In this document: piece after piece, positions 16,311 through 26,766 of the stretch
Position numbering within the stretch: position 1 is the first letter of the stretch
Layout of the letters: every line of letters starts with the position of its first letter
NCBI RefSeq assembly: GCF_000420545.1
Contig: NZ_ATVD01000001.1
Span: 62,001-126,000, forward strand
Source: Arenimonas oryziterrae DSM 21050 = YC6267
GTDB taxonomy: Bacteria > Pseudomonadota > Gammaproteobacteria > Xanthomonadales > Xanthomonadaceae
DNA length: 64,000 nt
Reading direction: 5' to 3'
Made by a program: the position numbers and the translations under genes
Notes under the pieces: generated by a model
Database searches by the model: none
Told to the model about the DNA's origin: nothing
Seen by the model: the letters and a program-made list of their open reading frames with translations, nothing else

Positions 16311-19300
16311 CTACATGTTGCGGCGGTACTCGCCGCCCACGTCGTACAGCGCGTGGCTGATCTGGCCGAGGCTGTGGGTTTTTACGGCTTCCATGAGGGC
16401 GGTGAAGATGTTTTGGCGGGCACGGGCGGTGGATTGGAGGTTGGTTAGGCCGGCCGAGGTGACGGGGCTGCCCTCACCCTGCCCTCTCCCGGGGGGAGAG
16501 GGGAGCACGAGGTTGTTGCGGAGCGACTGATAGGTTTTGACGTTGTCGATCTGCTGGTGTTTTTCCGGCTCGGTGCTGCGGATGAGCTCGATCGTCGTGG
16601 CGATCTCGCCGCCGTGTTCCTTGGGCAGGAAGGTGTTCACGCCGATCAGCGGCAGGCTGCCGTCGTGCTTCTTGTGCTCGTAGTACAGGCTCTCTTCCTG
16701 GATCTTGCCGCGCTGGTACATCGTGTCCATCGCGCCGAGCACGCCGCCGCGTTCGGACAGCGCTTCAAATTCCTTGTAGACCGCTTCTTCGACGATGTCG
16801 GTGAGCTTGTCGACGATGAAACTGCCCTGCCAGGGGTTCTCGCAGAAATTCAGGCCCAGTTCCTTGGTGATGATCATCTGGATCGCCACCGCGCGGCGCA
16901 CGCTCTCTTCCGTCGGCGTGGTGATCGCCTCGTCGTAGGCATTGGTGTGCAGCGAGTTGCAATTGTCGAACAGGGCGTACAGCGCCTGCAGCGTCGTGCG
17001 GATGTCGTTGAACTGGATTTCCTGCGCGTGCAGCGAGCGGCCGCTGGTCTGGATGTGGTACTTCATCATCTGGCTGCGCGGATCGGCACCGTAACGCTCG
17101 CGCATCGCGCGTGCCCAGATGCGGCGGGCCACGCGACCGATGACCGTGTACTCCGGGTCCATGCCGTTGCTGAAGAAGAAGCTCAGGTTCGGCGCGAAAT
17201 CGTCGACCTTCATGCCGCGCGCGAGGTAGTACTCGACGATGGTGAAGCCGTTGCTCAGCGTGAAAGCGAGCTGGCTGATCGGGTTCGCGCCGGCCTCGGC
17301 GATGTGATAACCGCTGATCGACACCGAATAGAAATTGCGCACCTTGTGGTCGACGAAGAACTGCTGGATGTCGCCCATCATGCGCAGCGCGAATTCGGTC
17401 GAGAAGATGCAGGTGTTCTGCGCCTGGTCTTCCTTGAGGATGTCGGCCTGCACGGTGCCGCGCACGGTCGACAGCGTTTCGGCGCGGATCTTCGCGTAGA
17501 CCTCGGGCTCCAGCAGCTGGTCGCCGGTGATGCCGAGCAGGGCCAGACCGAGACCGTTGTTGGTCGGCGGCAGCTCGCCGTCGTAGGTCGGGGCCTTCTT
17601 GCCCTTGAAGAAATCCTTGATCTTCTTCTCGGCCGCGGCCCAGCGCGCGGGCTCGGCCTGGAGATATTTCTCGACCTGCTGATCAACGGCGGTGTTCATG
17701 AACATCGCCAGGATCATCGGCGCCGGGCCATTGATCGTCATCGACACCGAGGTCGTCGGCGCGCACAGATCGAAGCCCGAATAGAGCTTCTTCATGTCGT
17801 CGAGCGTGGCGATGTTGACGCCGGAGTTGCCGACCTTGCCGTAGATGTCCGGACGCATCGCCGGGTCTTCGCCATAGAGCGTGACCGAGTCGAACGCGGT
17901 GGACAGACGCGCGGCCGGCTGGCCGACCGACAGGTAGTGGAAACGGCGATTGGTACGTTCGGGCGTGCCTTCGCCGGCGAACATACGGATCGGATCCTCG
18001 CCGACGCGGCGATACGGATACACGCCGCCGGTGTAGGGATATGCGCCCGGCAGGTTTTCCTTCATGAGGAAGGTCAGCAGCTCGCCCCAGCTCTTGTAAG
18101 TCGGCGCGGCGATCTTCGGAATCTTCTGATGGCTCAGCGATTCGCGGTAGTTCTCGACCTTGATGGCCTTGCCGCGCACTTCGTATTCGGTGACTTCGTC
18201 GGTGATCGACTTCAGGCGCGACGGCCATTCGATCAGCAGATGCACGGCTTCGCTGGTGAGCGCCTTGACGGCGTCCTGGTAGCGCTGGCGCAGCAGCAGC
18301 AGCGACCGGTCGATGGGTGCGGCGGGTTCGGCGGCACCGGCCACTGATGTCGGAGTCGAGGCCCCACCGACGCTCGCGTCGAGGCGTTTTTCCCACTGGA
18401 ACTTGGGCTTGCGACGGTCGCCCTGACCGGTGCGGCGATCGCCAGTGTCCGGATAATGCGTGTCGCTGGTTTCGGCGACGCGGCGTTCGACGGGCGCGAG
18501 CGAAGGCGCGATCTGGGCGGGATCGTACAGACCGAGCATCGACGGCAGCTGCGGATCGCCGATGTCCTTGAGCGACTGCCAGTAGGACTGGGCGCGATCG
18601 GCGGCTTCGGCTTGCTTTTCGATCGAGCTGTTGATCGCTCGGCCCTGTTCGGCGATTTCCGCGAGGTAACGCGTGCGTGCCCCGGGAATCAGGATCGTCG
18701 CGCGCGGCTCCTTCAGCGACGTGTCGAGCACCGGCTTGAAATCACAGCGCAGGTCCGCGCCTACGACGTCGCCGCCGAGACCCAGCTTCTCGCGCAGCAA
18801 TCGGCAAAGGTTGACGAACATCCAGGTCACGCCCGGATCGTTGAACTGGCTGGCGATGGTCGGATACGCCGGCACGTCCTCGTCCTTGACCATGAAGGCG
18901 ACGCGGTTGCGCTTCCACTGCTTGCGCACGTCGCGCAGCGCGTCTTCGGCGCCGCGCTTGTCGAACTTGTTGAGCACGATCAGCTCGGCGTAATCGATCA
19001 TGTCGATCTTTTCGAGCTGGCTGGGCGCACCGAAATCGCTGGTCATGACATAGACTGGGAAATCGACCAGATCGACGATTTCCGAATCGGACTGGCCGAT
19101 GCCGGCGGTTTCGACGAGCACGAGGTCGTAGCCCTGGCCTTTCAGAAACGCGATGCAGTCCTTGAGCACGACGTTGGTCGCGACATGCTGGCGACGCGTG
19201 GCCATCGAGCGCATGAAGATGCGCGGGCTGCGCAGCGAATTCATGCGGATGCGGTCGCCGAGCAAGGCACCGCCGCTGCGGCGACGCGTCGGATCGACCG

Positions 19301-20015
19301 AGATCACGGCGATGCGCATCTCGGGAAAATGCTGCAGGAAGCGATTCATGATCTCGTCGGTGACCGAGGATTTGCCGGCGCCGCCCGTGCCGGTGAGGCC
19401 GACGATCGGCGTCTTGCCGCCGGCGAGCTGCCATTCCTTGCGCAGGGTCGCGAGTTCGTTTTCCTCAATGAGGCCTTCTTCGATTGCGGTGAGCATCTTG
19501 CCGACCGAAATCTCGTCGTCCTTGGTCACGCGCGCCGGACGACCGGCGGCGACACGGTGCTTGCGCGTGCGCGCGACGAGATCTTCGATCATCGCGACCA
19601 GGCCCATCTGCATGCCGTCGTTCGGGTGATAGATGCGCTCGACGCCGTAGTCCTGCAGTTCCTTGATTTCTTCGGGCGTGATCGTGCCGCCACCGCCGCC
19701 GAACACGCGGATGTGCGAGGCGCCGCGTTCCTTGAGCATGTCGACCATGTACTTGAAGTACTCGACGTGGCCGCCCTGGTAGCTCGACAACGCGATGCCG
19801 TCGGCGTCTTCCTGCAGCGCGGCGCGCACGACGTCCTCGACCGACCGGTTGTGGCCCAGATGCACGACTTCCACGCCCTGCGCCTGGATCAGGCGACGCA
19901 TGATGTTGATCGCGGCGTCGTGGCCGTCGAACAGGCTGGCGGCGGTGACGAAACGTAGCGGGCTGCGCTCGTTCTGGGAATCGGAGTCGGCGAGAGTGCT
20001 GGCGGGGCTGCTCAT
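16311..20015 (-). CDS. icmF: Fused isobutyryl-CoA mutase (B12-binding, G-protein chaperone, mutase)
   Basis: 1234 residues from the ATG at 20015, skipping an upstream in-frame stretch that translates repeat DNA. Domain order is that of IcmF. The cobalamin-binding domain (about 15-150) has [15 protein letters not shown], then SSYQGGH and VFGGGGGTI. The MeaI-like GTPase has [12 protein letters not shown] and [14 protein letters not shown] linker and the acyl-CoA mutase TIM barrel follow ([43 protein letters not shown]). It interconverts isobutyryl- and n-butyryl-CoA in the cytosol, and relatives also act on pivalyl/isovaleryl-CoA. Near the C terminus a segment encoded at about 16443-16510 is derived from a dispersed repeat and is absent from the usual family ending. 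Confidence 0.9.
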   Translation of the reverse strand: MSSPASTLADSDSQNERSPLRFVTAASLFDGHDAAINIMRRLIQAQGVEVVHLGHNRSVEDVVRAALQEDADGIALSSYQGGHVEYFKYMVDMLKERGASHIRVFGGGGGTITPEEIKELQDYGVERIYHPNDGMQMGLVAMIEDLVARTRKHRVAAGRPARVTKDDEISVGKMLTAIEEGLIEENELATLRKEWQLAGGKTPIVGLTGTGGAGKSSVTDEIMNRFLQHFPEMRIAVISVDPTRRRSGGALLGDRIRMNSLRSPRIFMRSMATRRQHVATNVVLKDCIAFLKGQGYDLVLVETAGIGQSDSEIVDLVDFPVYVMTSDFGAPSQLEKIDMIDYAELIVLNKFDKRGAEDALRDVRKQWKRNRVAFMVKDEDVPAYPTIASQFNDPGVTWMFVNLCRLLREKLGLGGDVVGADLRCDFKPVLDTSLKEPRATILIPGARTRYLAEIAEQGRAINSSIEKQAEAADRAQSYWQSLKDIGDPQLPSMLGLYDPAQIAPSLAPVERRVAETSDTHYPDTGDRRTGQGDRRKPKFQWEKRLDASVGGASTPTSVAGAAEPAAPIDRSLLLLRQRYQDAVKALTSEAVHLLIEWPSRLKSITDEVTEYEVRGKAIKVENYRESLSHQKIPKIAAPTYKSWGELLTFLMKENLPGAYPYTGGVYPYRRVGEDPIRMFAGEGTPERTNRRFHYLSVGQPAARLSTAFDSVTLYGEDPAMRPDIYGKVGNSGVNIATLDDMKKLYSGFDLCAPTTSVSMTINGPAPMILAMFMNTAVDQQVEKYLQAEPARWAAAEKKIKDFFKGKKAPTYDGELPPTNNGLGLALLGITGDQLLEPEVYAKIRAETLSTVRGTVQADILKEDQAQNTCIFSTEFALRMMGDIQQFFVDHKVRNFYSVSISGYHIAEAGANPISQLAFTLSNGFTIVEYYLARGMKVDDFAPNLSFFFSNGMDPEYTVIGRVARRIWARAMRERYGADPRSQMMKYHIQTSGRSLHAQEIQFNDIRTTLQALYALFDNCNSLHTNAYDEAITTPTEESVRRAVAIQMIITKELGLNFCENPWQGSFIVDKLTDIVEEAVYKEFEALSERGGVLGAMDTMYQRGKIQEESLYYEHKKHDGSLPLIGVNTFLPKEHGGEIATTIELIRSTEPEKHQQIDNVKTYQSLRNNLVLPSPPGRGQGEGSPVTSAGLTNLQSTARARQNIFTALMEAVKTHSLGQISHALYDVGGEYRRNM
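16480..16500. repeat. CTCTCCC hairpin repeat inside icmF
   Basis: CCCTCTCCC at 16480-16488 and GGGAGAGGG at 16492-16500 are perfect 9-base arms around GGG. The surrounding sequence (CTGCCCTCACCCTGCC) matches the repeat family also seen at 20113-20204. Here it is translated in frame in icmF as part of [15 protein letters not shown]. Confidence 0.85.
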
Positions 20016-20112
20016 GGTGTCGTTGCCCCGGCGAGGGGGACTTGGATGCGGGCAAGTCCCGATTGTAGCGCGCAGGGAAAATGGGAAGCGCCCCTCATCC
20101 GGCCTGCGGCCA

Positions 20113-20204
20113 CCTTCTCCCCGTGAACGGGGAGAAGGAGAGGTGTGGCGCAGCAGACGACTCCCTCTCCCCGCGAGGGGAGAGGGCCGGGGTGAGGGGC
20201 GCTC
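20113..20204. repeat. Paired CTCTCCCC hairpin repeats
   Basis: Two hairpins sit in the 233-base gap between the divergent icmF and GGDEF genes. The first has 12-base arms (20113-20124 and 20127-20138); the second has 10-base arms (20163-20172 and 20177-20186) around GCGA. They are flanked by CCCCTCATCCGGC and GGGGTGAGGGGCG, an outer inverted pair. No other gene or clear promoter was recognised in the gap. Confidence 0.85.
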
Positions 20205-20248
20205 CCATCCCATCACCGGTATAGTCGGCGCGGGGGATACTTTTGCGT

Positions 20249-23200
20249 ATGGAAAGAACGGTTCCATCGACCGCTTCTGCCAGGGGACTGGTGCTGCTCT
20301 TGGCAGCGCTGTTCGCCGCGCCGCTGTGCGCGCGCTCTGCCGGCCCGATCGATCTCGAACAGATCAGCCAAGTGCCGGCGCAATTGTTCGACGAAGGCAG
20401 CGGCCTGCCCGATCTCACCGTGACCGCCGTGGAAACCGCGCCCGACGGCTTCGTCTGGGTCGGCACGATGCGCGGCGTCGCGCGTTTCGACGGGCATCGC
20501 ATGACCGCGGTGCCCGGTCCCGACAACGCCCTGACGGGCCCGATCCGCGATCTCAAGATCGAACCGACCGGTCAGGTTTGGGTCGCGACCGCGCGCAACG
20601 GCGTATATCGCTGGGATGGTCACGACTGGCAGCGCTTCGACGAGAACGTCGGGCTGCCGGCGCAGAACGCGATTCGTCTGCGCGTGTTCGCCGCCGAACA
20701 GGGACCGCGATTGTTCGCGACCGGCGCCGGCTTCGTCGCCGAGTGGGACGGCAAGCGCTGGCATCCGCATGCCTTGCCCGACGCGCTCGCGGACGTCGAA
20801 ATCTTCGACGTGGAACTGCTCGAACAGGACGGTATCCAGACGCTGTGGATTGCCAGTTTCGGTCAGGGCCTGCTGCGTTGTGTGGCGCGCGCGCCGTGCA
20901 CGTCGGTCACGATGCCGGGACCGGGGCCGCGGTTTTTCGAAGTCAGCTCGCTCGCCAGCGTCGCCGAAACCGATGGCAGCACCAGTCTGTGGGTCGGCAG
21001 CTACGGCGGCGGTCTCGCGCGGTTGAATGCCGGCCAATGGACGCGCTTTCATTCCGGCAACACCGCCTTGACCGGCGACTACGTGCTGCGCCTGCAGACC
21101 CTGCCGCGCACTGGTAAACGTCCGCAATTGTGGGTCGGCCTGCGCAGCGGCCTGGCGCGCCTGCGCCACGGCGAATTCGAGATGGTCGCGCCGGTCGGGC
21201 AATGGGCGAACGGCCGCATCAATTCGCTGTCGGTGACGCGCGACGCGCAGGACAACGCACAATTATGGGTTGGCAGCGACGCCGGCGCGGCGCGCATGCG
21301 CCTGCAAGGCAACTGGCGGACGATCAGCCGCGCCGGACAACGCGGCAATGGCGTGTGGTCGGTGCTGTTCGAAGCCGACGGCGCGGGCAACGAGCGTCTG
21401 TGGCTGGGCACCGACGGCGAGGGCCTGCTGCGCTACGAAGGCGGCGAATGGCAGCAATACGGGACCGCCGAAGGCCTGCCGACGATGACCGCACGCACCG
21501 TGGTGCGCGTGCCCGATGGCAGCGCGCTCGGCCAGTTGTGGGTCGGCACCTGGGACGGACACATCGCGCGTTTCGACGGCGCGCGCTTCCGGGAAATGCC
21601 GACGCCGTGGCCGAAATTCGATCGCGAGGCCGTCGGCGTGATCCTGCCGGTGTCCGAGAACGAGGTGTATGTCGGTCTGCGCGCCGGTGGCGTCGCGCAC
21701 TGGATCGATGGGCAATGGCGGCGTTTCGATCCGGCCGATCCGGTCAATCCCGCGCGCGTGCCCGATCTGCAACTCACCGGCACCGACGGCGACCGCGTGC
21801 TGTGGGCGACGACCTATGGCCGCGGCCTGGCGCGACTGCGCGACGGCCAGTGGCGATATTTCTATCGCGACATCGGCTTGCCCGCCGACGATCTGGGCGG
21901 CATCACCCTGATGCCCGATGCCAAAGGCCGGCAGATCCTGTGGATCGGCTCGAAAGCCCACGGTGTGCTGCGCATCGACGTCAGCGAGCCCGACGCGCCG
22001 CGCATGGTGACCACGCCTGCCCTGCCCGATCCGCCGGATCGCTATGTTTATGGCGTCGAACGCGACGGCGCGGGCGATCTGATCGTGTGCACGAATTACG
22101 GCGCGGCGCGCTGGCGGCCGCGCGCAGACGGCAGTTTCGATGCGCTGACCTTCCATCGCAGCGACGGCCTGCCGCACGACGAATGCAACGGCGGCGCACT
22201 GACGATCGACTCCCTGGGTCGCGCCTGGATCGGCACGATTGGCGGTGCGGCGGTGTATCTGCCGCGGCCGCCGGGCAGCGAAGGCGCACAGGCGCCGCTG
22301 CGCATCGCGCGCGTCACGGCCGATGGTGTCGACCGCACGGCCGATGTGCTCGCCGGGGCGATCCGGCTCAAGGCCGATGCCCGCAGCTTCGACGTGCAAT
22401 ACAGCCTGCTCAACGGCGACCGCGAAGCGCTGACGCGTTATCGCACGCGCCTGGAGCCGGTCGAGGCGCAGCCCGGCGACTGGTCGGATGCGCATAGCCG
22501 CTCGTTCACCGGATTGCCGCCGGGCAGCTACGTGCTGCATGTGGAAGCGCGCGATTACGCGGGTGTGCATGCCAAACCGCTGGCGGTGAAATTCGACATT
22601 CCGCTGCCGTGGTGGCGCCAACCGCTGGCAGAGGCGGCGTTCGCAATCGTGGCGCTCGGCGCCGGCCTGATCCTGCTGCGCTGGCGCGAGCGGCAGTCGC
22701 GCCAACGCGAACAGCAGCTCATCGAACTCGTGCGTCTGCGCACGCACGAACTGGAAACACGCGGCCTGGAACTGCGCCGCATGAACGAGGAACTCACGCG
22801 TCTGTCCTACCACGACGCGCTGACCGATCTGGCCAATCGCCGCATGCTGCTCGAACGCCTGCACGGCGAGTGGGAGCTGAGCCAGGCGCGCGGCACCTCC
22901 CTCGCCTTCCTGCTTTTCGATCTGGACCAGTTCAAGGCCTACAACGACCATCGCGGCCATCTGGCGGGCGACGATTGCCTGCGCGACCTGGGACACCGCA
23001 TCGAAGCGGAACTGCGCAAGCCCGAAGACACCGCCGGTCGTTACGGCGGCGAAGAATTTGGCGTGGTCCTGCCCGGCCTGTCACTCGACCAGGCGATGGT
23101 GGTGGCCGAGCGCATCCGCCGCGCGGTCGAAACCGCCGGGCTGTCGCATCCGACAACGCCACAGGGCGTGGTCACCATCAGCGTAGGCGTCGCCGCGATG

Positions 23201-23335
23201 CAGCCGCGCCCCGGCCTGAGTGCGGAACTGTTGATCGCCGCCGCCGACGCCGCGCTCTACCGTGCCAAGCAGACCGGCAAGAATCGCGTCGAAGCCGCGA
23301 GCCCCGATCATCCGCGCAACCCGGCCAATTCCTGA
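20249..23335 (+). CDS. Propeller-sensor diguanylate cyclase (Reg_prop, Y_Y_Y, TM, GGDEF)
   Basis: 1028 residues from the ATG at 20249. After a signal segment, residues about 35-690 carry repeated propeller blades of the two-component regulator type ([47 protein letters not shown]). A Y_Y_Y-like strand domain follows ([19 protein letters not shown]), then one TM near residue 795. The cytosolic GGDEF domain has the intact motif [14 protein letters not shown] near residue 932. It should make c-di-GMP in response to a periplasmic ligand. The inhibitory RxxD site is not evident in [10 protein letters not shown]. The ligand is unknown. Confidence 0.85.
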   Translation: MERTVPSTASARGLVLLLAALFAAPLCARSAGPIDLEQISQVPAQLFDEGSGLPDLTVTAVETAPDGFVWVGTMRGVARFDGHRMTAVPGPDNALTGPIRDLKIEPTGQVWVATARNGVYRWDGHDWQRFDENVGLPAQNAIRLRVFAAEQGPRLFATGAGFVAEWDGKRWHPHALPDALADVEIFDVELLEQDGIQTLWIASFGQGLLRCVARAPCTSVTMPGPGPRFFEVSSLASVAETDGSTSLWVGSYGGGLARLNAGQWTRFHSGNTALTGDYVLRLQTLPRTGKRPQLWVGLRSGLARLRHGEFEMVAPVGQWANGRINSLSVTRDAQDNAQLWVGSDAGAARMRLQGNWRTISRAGQRGNGVWSVLFEADGAGNERLWLGTDGEGLLRYEGGEWQQYGTAEGLPTMTARTVVRVPDGSALGQLWVGTWDGHIARFDGARFREMPTPWPKFDREAVGVILPVSENEVYVGLRAGGVAHWIDGQWRRFDPADPVNPARVPDLQLTGTDGDRVLWATTYGRGLARLRDGQWRYFYRDIGLPADDLGGITLMPDAKGRQILWIGSKAHGVLRIDVSEPDAPRMVTTPALPDPPDRYVYGVERDGAGDLIVCTNYGAARWRPRADGSFDALTFHRSDGLPHDECNGGALTIDSLGRAWIGTIGGAAVYLPRPPGSEGAQAPLRIARVTADGVDRTADVLAGAIRLKADARSFDVQYSLLNGDREALTRYRTRLEPVEAQPGDWSDAHSRSFTGLPPGSYVLHVEARDYAGVHAKPLAVKFDIPLPWWRQPLAEAAFAIVALGAGLILLRWRERQSRQREQQLIELVRLRTHELETRGLELRRMNEELTRLSYHDALTDLANRRMLLERLHGEWELSQARGTSLAFLLFDLDQFKAYNDHRGHLAGDDCLRDLGHRIEAELRKPEDTAGRYGGEEFGVVLPGLSLDQAMVVAERIRRAVETAGLSHPTTPQGVVTISVGVAAMQPRPGLSAELLIAAADAALYRAKQTGKNRVEAASPDHPRNPANS

Positions 23336-23348
23336 CGGTGCTCGCTGG

Positions 23349-23969
23349 TCAGCGCTCCGGGTTCTGGCGCAATCGTTCGATGTCCGCCTGCAATTGCGCG
23401 ATGACTTGGTCTTTTTCCTTCAAGGCGGCCAAGACATCTTCGGCTTCGAAACGCACGGGGATGTGCTGGGGGCAATTCGCATCCCAGGCGCTGACCTGGA
23501 ACAGCAGTATCTGCTCAGGTTTTGCCCGATAGCCCTCGGGCATGAGGCGGGCAAGCCAGGCTTCGTCCGCTTCGGCAGTGCGTGCCTGGCCCCATATCTT
23601 GACGCGCCGGCGCTGCCGGTAGTCGATCAGGAACAGATGCGCCTTCGGATTCTCCAGCAGATTTCCGCTACTGATGTATTGGCGGTTTCCGACGAAATCG
23701 ACGAAGGCCAGCGTGTGCTCGTCGAGCACGCGCAGGAACCCCGGTGGACCGCCGCGGTGCTGGATGTAGGGCTGTCCTTCCGCATTGACGGTGGCGAGGA
23801 AGCAACTGCGCTGCGCCGCGATGAAGTCGGCGAGCTCCGGCGTGATGCGCGTCTGCCAGGACCCGTTCTGCTCCATCCGCGCATAGGCCGACCGCGAGCC
23901 GCGGGCCGTCTGCAGCCCCTTGACGGTCTCCGTGAATGCAATATCGCTGGAAGGAATGTCCGCCGTCAT
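23349..23969 (-). CDS. Pyridoxamine 5'-phosphate oxidase-like flavoprotein
   Basis: 206 residues, no signal peptide. The split-barrel PNPOx-like fold is supported by FIAAQRSCFLATVNAEGQPY, HRGGPPGFLRVLDEHTLAFV, then NRQYISSGNLLENPKAHLFL and RRRVKIWGQA. Members bind FMN, haem or F420 and act in small redox reactions; the true pyridoxamine oxidase has a different C terminus. The last 25 residues form a charged coiled-coil-like helix (LAALKEKDQVIAQLQADIER). It converges on the GGDEF gene with 13 bases between stops and follows the DUF1348-like gene by 6 bases, so those two are probably co-transcribed. Confidence 0.8.
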   Translation of the reverse strand: MTADIPSSDIAFTETVKGLQTARGSRSAYARMEQNGSWQTRITPELADFIAAQRSCFLATVNAEGQPYIQHRGGPPGFLRVLDEHTLAFVDFVGNRQYISSGNLLENPKAHLFLIDYRQRRRVKIWGQARTAEADEAWLARLMPEGYRAKPEQILLFQVSAWDANCPQHIPVRFEAEDVLAALKEKDQVIAQLQADIERLRQNPER

Positions 23970-23975
23970 CGCAGG

Positions 23976-24440
23976 TCACAAACCAAGGTCGCTCAATGAC
24001 GGCGCGCTGTCGGGGCGCCTGCCCATCGGCCAGCGAAACAAGCGCTCATCCTCGTCGATCGACAGGTCATTGATGCTCGCGAAACGCGTGCGCATCAATC
24101 CATCCGCATCGAACTCCCAATTCTCGTTGCCGAAGCTCCGGAACCAGGCGCCCGTCGGGTCCCGCCATTCATAGGCGAAGCGCACGGCAATGCGGTTTTC
24201 GCGGAACGACCAGAGTTCCTTGTTCAGGCGATACTCGTGTTCTTGCTGCCACTTGCTGACGAGGAAGGCCTCGATGGCTTCGCGACCTTGCAGGAAAACG
24301 TTGCGATTACGCCATCGGCTGTCGAGGGCATACGCCTGGGCCACCCGAACAGGATCGCGGGAATTCCAGCCGTCCTCCGCCAGGCGCACCTTCTGCAAGG
24401 CGGAGTCGAGGTCGAAGGGCGGGAGCGGAGGACGATGCAT
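23976..24440 (-). CDS. DUF1348-type NTF2-like protein
   Basis: 154 residues, cytosolic. The sequence is typical of the DUF1348/nuclear transport factor 2-like family: [59 protein letters not shown] and [18 protein letters not shown]. Its biochemical role is not established. It shares a likely transcription unit with the PNPOx-like gene downstream and lies 87 bases from the AhpD-like gene upstream, all on the strand divergent from the LysR gene. This suggests a small LysR-controlled redox or detoxification cluster. Confidence 0.85.
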   Translation of the reverse strand: MHRPPLPPFDLDSALQKVRLAEDGWNSRDPVRVAQAYALDSRWRNRNVFLQGREAIEAFLVSKWQQEHEYRLNKELWSFRENRIAVRFAYEWRDPTGAWFRSFGNENWEFDADGLMRTRFASINDLSIDEDERLFRWPMGRRPDSAPSLSDLGL

Positions 24441-24527
24441 GGCGGTATCCGGTGGTGCCGAAAAGTCGGGTCATGGCCGCTCAGCGGCCGTGCGAGGCAC
24501 GGCCGGCGAAAGCGATCGACGCAGGCT

Positions 24528-25079
24528 TCAAGCCGCCTGTCGCAGCGTGACCACGGGGAAGTCGATGTCGGTCTTGGCGACTTCGTTGATGTAATTCGTC
24601 CAGGTGTTCAGCGCGACGTGCTGCACGATCTCGATGAGCTGAGCATCGCTGTAGCCGGCGGCTTTCACAGCATCGACATCCCCGGCACTGACCTTGCCGC
24701 GTTGCTGCGTGACCTTGGTGGCGAATTGAACGGCCGCAGCAGCCTTCGGATCGTTGGAACTCCCGGCTCGGTTGGCGGCGATCTCGGCGTCGTCGAGCTT
24801 GGCCAAGTTCTTCCCGAGGAAAGCATGCGCCGACAGGCAGTACGCGCAGCCGTTGACTTCGGCCACGGCCAGCGCGATGCGTTCGCGGGTCGCGGCGGGC
24901 AGGCTGCCTTTTCCGAGGGCGCCGGACATGCCGAGATAGCCTTCCAGTGCGGCGGGACTCAGCGATACGAGGCGGAACAGATTCGGCACGGAACCGATCT
25001 GCTGGTTCACGGCCTGCAACAGGGGCTGGGAGGCGGCGGGAGCGGAGGCGATATCGGCGGGAATGGCGATGCGGGACAT
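24528..25079 (-). CDS. AhpD-like carboxymuconolactone decarboxylase family protein
   Basis: 183 residues from the ATG at 25079 (MSRIAIPADIASAP). The all-helical AhpD fold carries the redox motif in EVNGCAYCLSAHAFLGKNLA: Cys-x-x-Cys followed by His, as in alkylhydroperoxidase-type enzymes. Other conserved stretches are AATRERIALAVAEVNGC and FATKVTQQRGKVSAGDV. A peroxidase or peroxidase-related role is inferred from the motif. It is divergent from the LysR-type regulator across a 118-base intergenic region holding a palindrome, the usual layout for LysR control of a neighbouring target. Confidence 0.85.
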   Translation of the reverse strand: MSRIAIPADIASAPAASQPLLQAVNQQIGSVPNLFRLVSLSPAALEGYLGMSGALGKGSLPAATRERIALAVAEVNGCAYCLSAHAFLGKNLAKLDDAEIAANRAGSSNDPKAAAAVQFATKVTQQRGKVSAGDVDAVKAAGYSDAQLIEIVQHVALNTWTNYINEVAKTDIDFPVVTLRQAA

Positions 25080-25158
25080 GACGTTTTCTCTTCGGTGGAT
25101 GGGCGCTCGGCCCGGTGAAGAGAGCGTATTTAGTTCCACCTGACGAAACTAGCCGGCA

Positions 25159-25189
25159 TATAATGAATCCACCCTTCCATTAAATGGAA
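25159..25189 (+). promoter_or_regulatory. LysR promoter and palindromic operator candidate
   Basis: A TATAAT -10 box lies at 25159-25164; the -35 match is weak. Just before the LysR start is the palindrome TTCCATTAAATGGAA (25175-25189), 6-base arms around 3 bases. The position suits autoregulation of the LysR gene and control of the divergent ahpD-like gene. Confidence 0.5.
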
Positions 25190-25197
25190 TATTCTAG

Positions 25198-26100
25198 ATG
25201 GACCGACTCGAAGCAATGAGCGTCTTCTTGCAAGCCGTGGAAGGCGGAAGCCTGTCGGCCGCCAGCCGAAAGCTGGATATGCCCCTGGCCACGGTCAGCC
25301 GGAAGCTGTCCGACCTCGAAGGCCACCTCAAAGCGCGTCTTCTTAATCGATCCACGCGTCGCCTCACGCTCACCGACGCTGGTCGCGACTATCTGGTCGC
25401 CTGCAAACGCATCCTCGAGGACGTCGACGATGCCGAGCGCTCGGCCGCGGGGGAATTCAGCGAGCCACGCGGCGATCTGGTGGTGACCGCGCCGATCGTG
25501 TTCGGTCGCCTGCACGTCCTGCCAGTGATCACCGAATTCCTGACTGTTTATCCGCAAGTGGATGTGCGCCTGGTGCTCGGCGACAGGATCGTGCATTTGC
25601 AGGAGGAACACGTCGACGTGGCCGTCCGCGTCGGAGCACTCCCGGACAGCCGCCTGGTGGCAACACGCCTCGGCACGACCGCGCGCGTGGTCTGCGCCAG
25701 CCCGGACTACCTCGCCGCCCGTGGACTTCCCGCTGCGCCGTCCGACCTGGCAGGTCATCACTGCATCACTTTCGATGCGATGGGTTCGACCGATAGCTGG
25801 AGCTTCCTCGTCGATGGCGCCGAGGTCCGCGTTCCGGTGCATTCGCGACTCGGGGTAAACACCGCCGAAGCCGCGATTGACGCGGCCATTGCCCGCGCGG
25901 GCGTGACCCGCGTGCTCTCCTACCAGATCAGGGAAGCGCTGGGTCGCGGGCAATTGCAGACCATTCTTCGTGACTTCGAATCCGCGCCGCTGCCGGTGAG
26001 CCTGGTGCATGCCGGTCAGCGACGCCTGGCGTTGAAACTGCGCATGTTCCTGGACTTCGCGACACCGCGACTGCGCGAACGCCTTGCCGAAATCCCATGA
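25198..26100 (+). CDS. LysR-type transcriptional regulator
   Basis: 300 residues, standard LysR length. The N-terminal winged helix-turn-helix is clear: MDRLEAMSVFLQAVEGGSLS, then AASRKLDMPLATVSRKLSDL and LLNRSTRRLTLTDAG. The effector-binding domain runs from about residue 90 (GDLVVTAPIVFGRLHVLPVI, VDVAVRVGALPDSRLVATRL). This resembles the large subgroup that regulates adjacent oxidoreductase genes. The likely target is the divergent ahpD-like/DUF1348/PNPOx run. The effector is unknown. Confidence 0.92.
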   Translation: MDRLEAMSVFLQAVEGGSLSAASRKLDMPLATVSRKLSDLEGHLKARLLNRSTRRLTLTDAGRDYLVACKRILEDVDDAERSAAGEFSEPRGDLVVTAPIVFGRLHVLPVITEFLTVYPQVDVRLVLGDRIVHLQEEHVDVAVRVGALPDSRLVATRLGTTARVVCASPDYLAARGLPAAPSDLAGHHCITFDAMGSTDSWSFLVDGAEVRVPVHSRLGVNTAEAAIDAAIARAGVTRVLSYQIREALGRGQLQTILRDFESAPLPVSLVHAGQRRLALKLRMFLDFATPRLRERLAEIP

Positions 26101-26110
26101 TGCTCAATTC

Positions 26111-26129
26111 CCCGGGCTGGGTGCCCGGG
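26111..26129. terminator. Short hairpin between convergent genes
   Basis: CCCGGGC at 26111-26117 and GCCCGGG at 26123-26129 form a 7-base stem around 5 bases in the 68-base gap between the LysR and haemoglobin stops. It lacks a U-tract, so termination is only suggested by position. Confidence 0.35.
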
Positions 26130-26168
26130 ATCGGCTTCGGATGATCGCTGGCAGATCTCCCTCCTGAG

Positions 26169-26756
26169 CTAGAGCGTCTCAATCTCCCGATGCATCGGCG
26201 CCAGCTTCGCCAGCAGCTTGTTCTGCGCCGCGAACGGAATCTTGCGTTTGTTCATCGCGATTTGCAGATCCTCGACCAGCGCATTGAAGCTGCCACGATC
26301 GATACCCAGATTCGCGTGCGAGCTTTTCATGTCGCGACCCGTGTACGTGCACGGGCCGCCGAGAATCACGCAGAACTGCTCGACCAAGTGCTTCTTGATG
26401 CCCGCCTGATCGGCGTTCTCGAAAAATGGTCGCGTGCGCTCGTCGGCGAGCAACAACACCATGAACTCGTCCATCAGCGCGACCAACCCCGCTTCCTCCC
26501 CGAACTGCCGGTAGACCGGCAATAGCGCAGGATCGGCCTTCGCCGGGTCGGCCGCCGTCGGGTCGCGCATCGGCAGCGTTGACGCGGGCGTGGCCGGCGT
26601 CGCCGGAGTTTCCTCAGTCGCATCGTCTTCGGCGATGACTTCCTCTTCCGGCGCTGCCTGCGTGGCCGGCGTCGGTGTTTGCTGCGCCTGCACCGGGGCG
26701 ATCGCCGCGAGGGCGAACGCCAGACCGAGTAGCAGGCCGATCGATTTGTTGTTCAT
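26169..26756 (-). CDS. Exported group I truncated haemoglobin
   Basis: 195 residues. The ATG at 26756 opens a signal peptide (MNNKSIGLLLGLAFALAAIA), followed by a low-complexity Pro/Ala/Thr/Glu linker to about residue 75. The globin domain is group I-like: LPVYRQFGEEAGLVALMDEF, RTRPFFENADQAGIKKHL, then FCVILGGPCTYTGRDMKSSH, where the final His is near the expected proximal haem ligand, and HANLGIDRGSFNALVEDLQ. Truncated haemoglobins bind O2 or NO and detoxify reactive species; export is unusual for group I. It is the last gene of the sigma-factor operon, 10 bases after the DUF3034-like gene. Confidence 0.85.
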   Translation of the reverse strand: MNNKSIGLLLGLAFALAAIAPVQAQQTPTPATQAAPEEEVIAEDDATEETPATPATPASTLPMRDPTAADPAKADPALLPVYRQFGEEAGLVALMDEFMVLLLADERTRPFFENADQAGIKKHLVEQFCVILGGPCTYTGRDMKSSHANLGIDRGSFNALVEDLQIAMNKRKIPFAAQNKLLAKLAPMHREIETL

Positions 26757-26766
26757 GCACCTCTCC

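Noticed and set aside
16557-18347. 596-codon plus-strand open frame opposite icmF
   Set aside because: Antisense shadow of a strongly conserved gene; the translation shows no family signature.
18456-19958. 500-codon plus-strand open frame opposite icmF
   Set aside because: Same reason; it mirrors the codon pattern of the GTPase and B12 domains.
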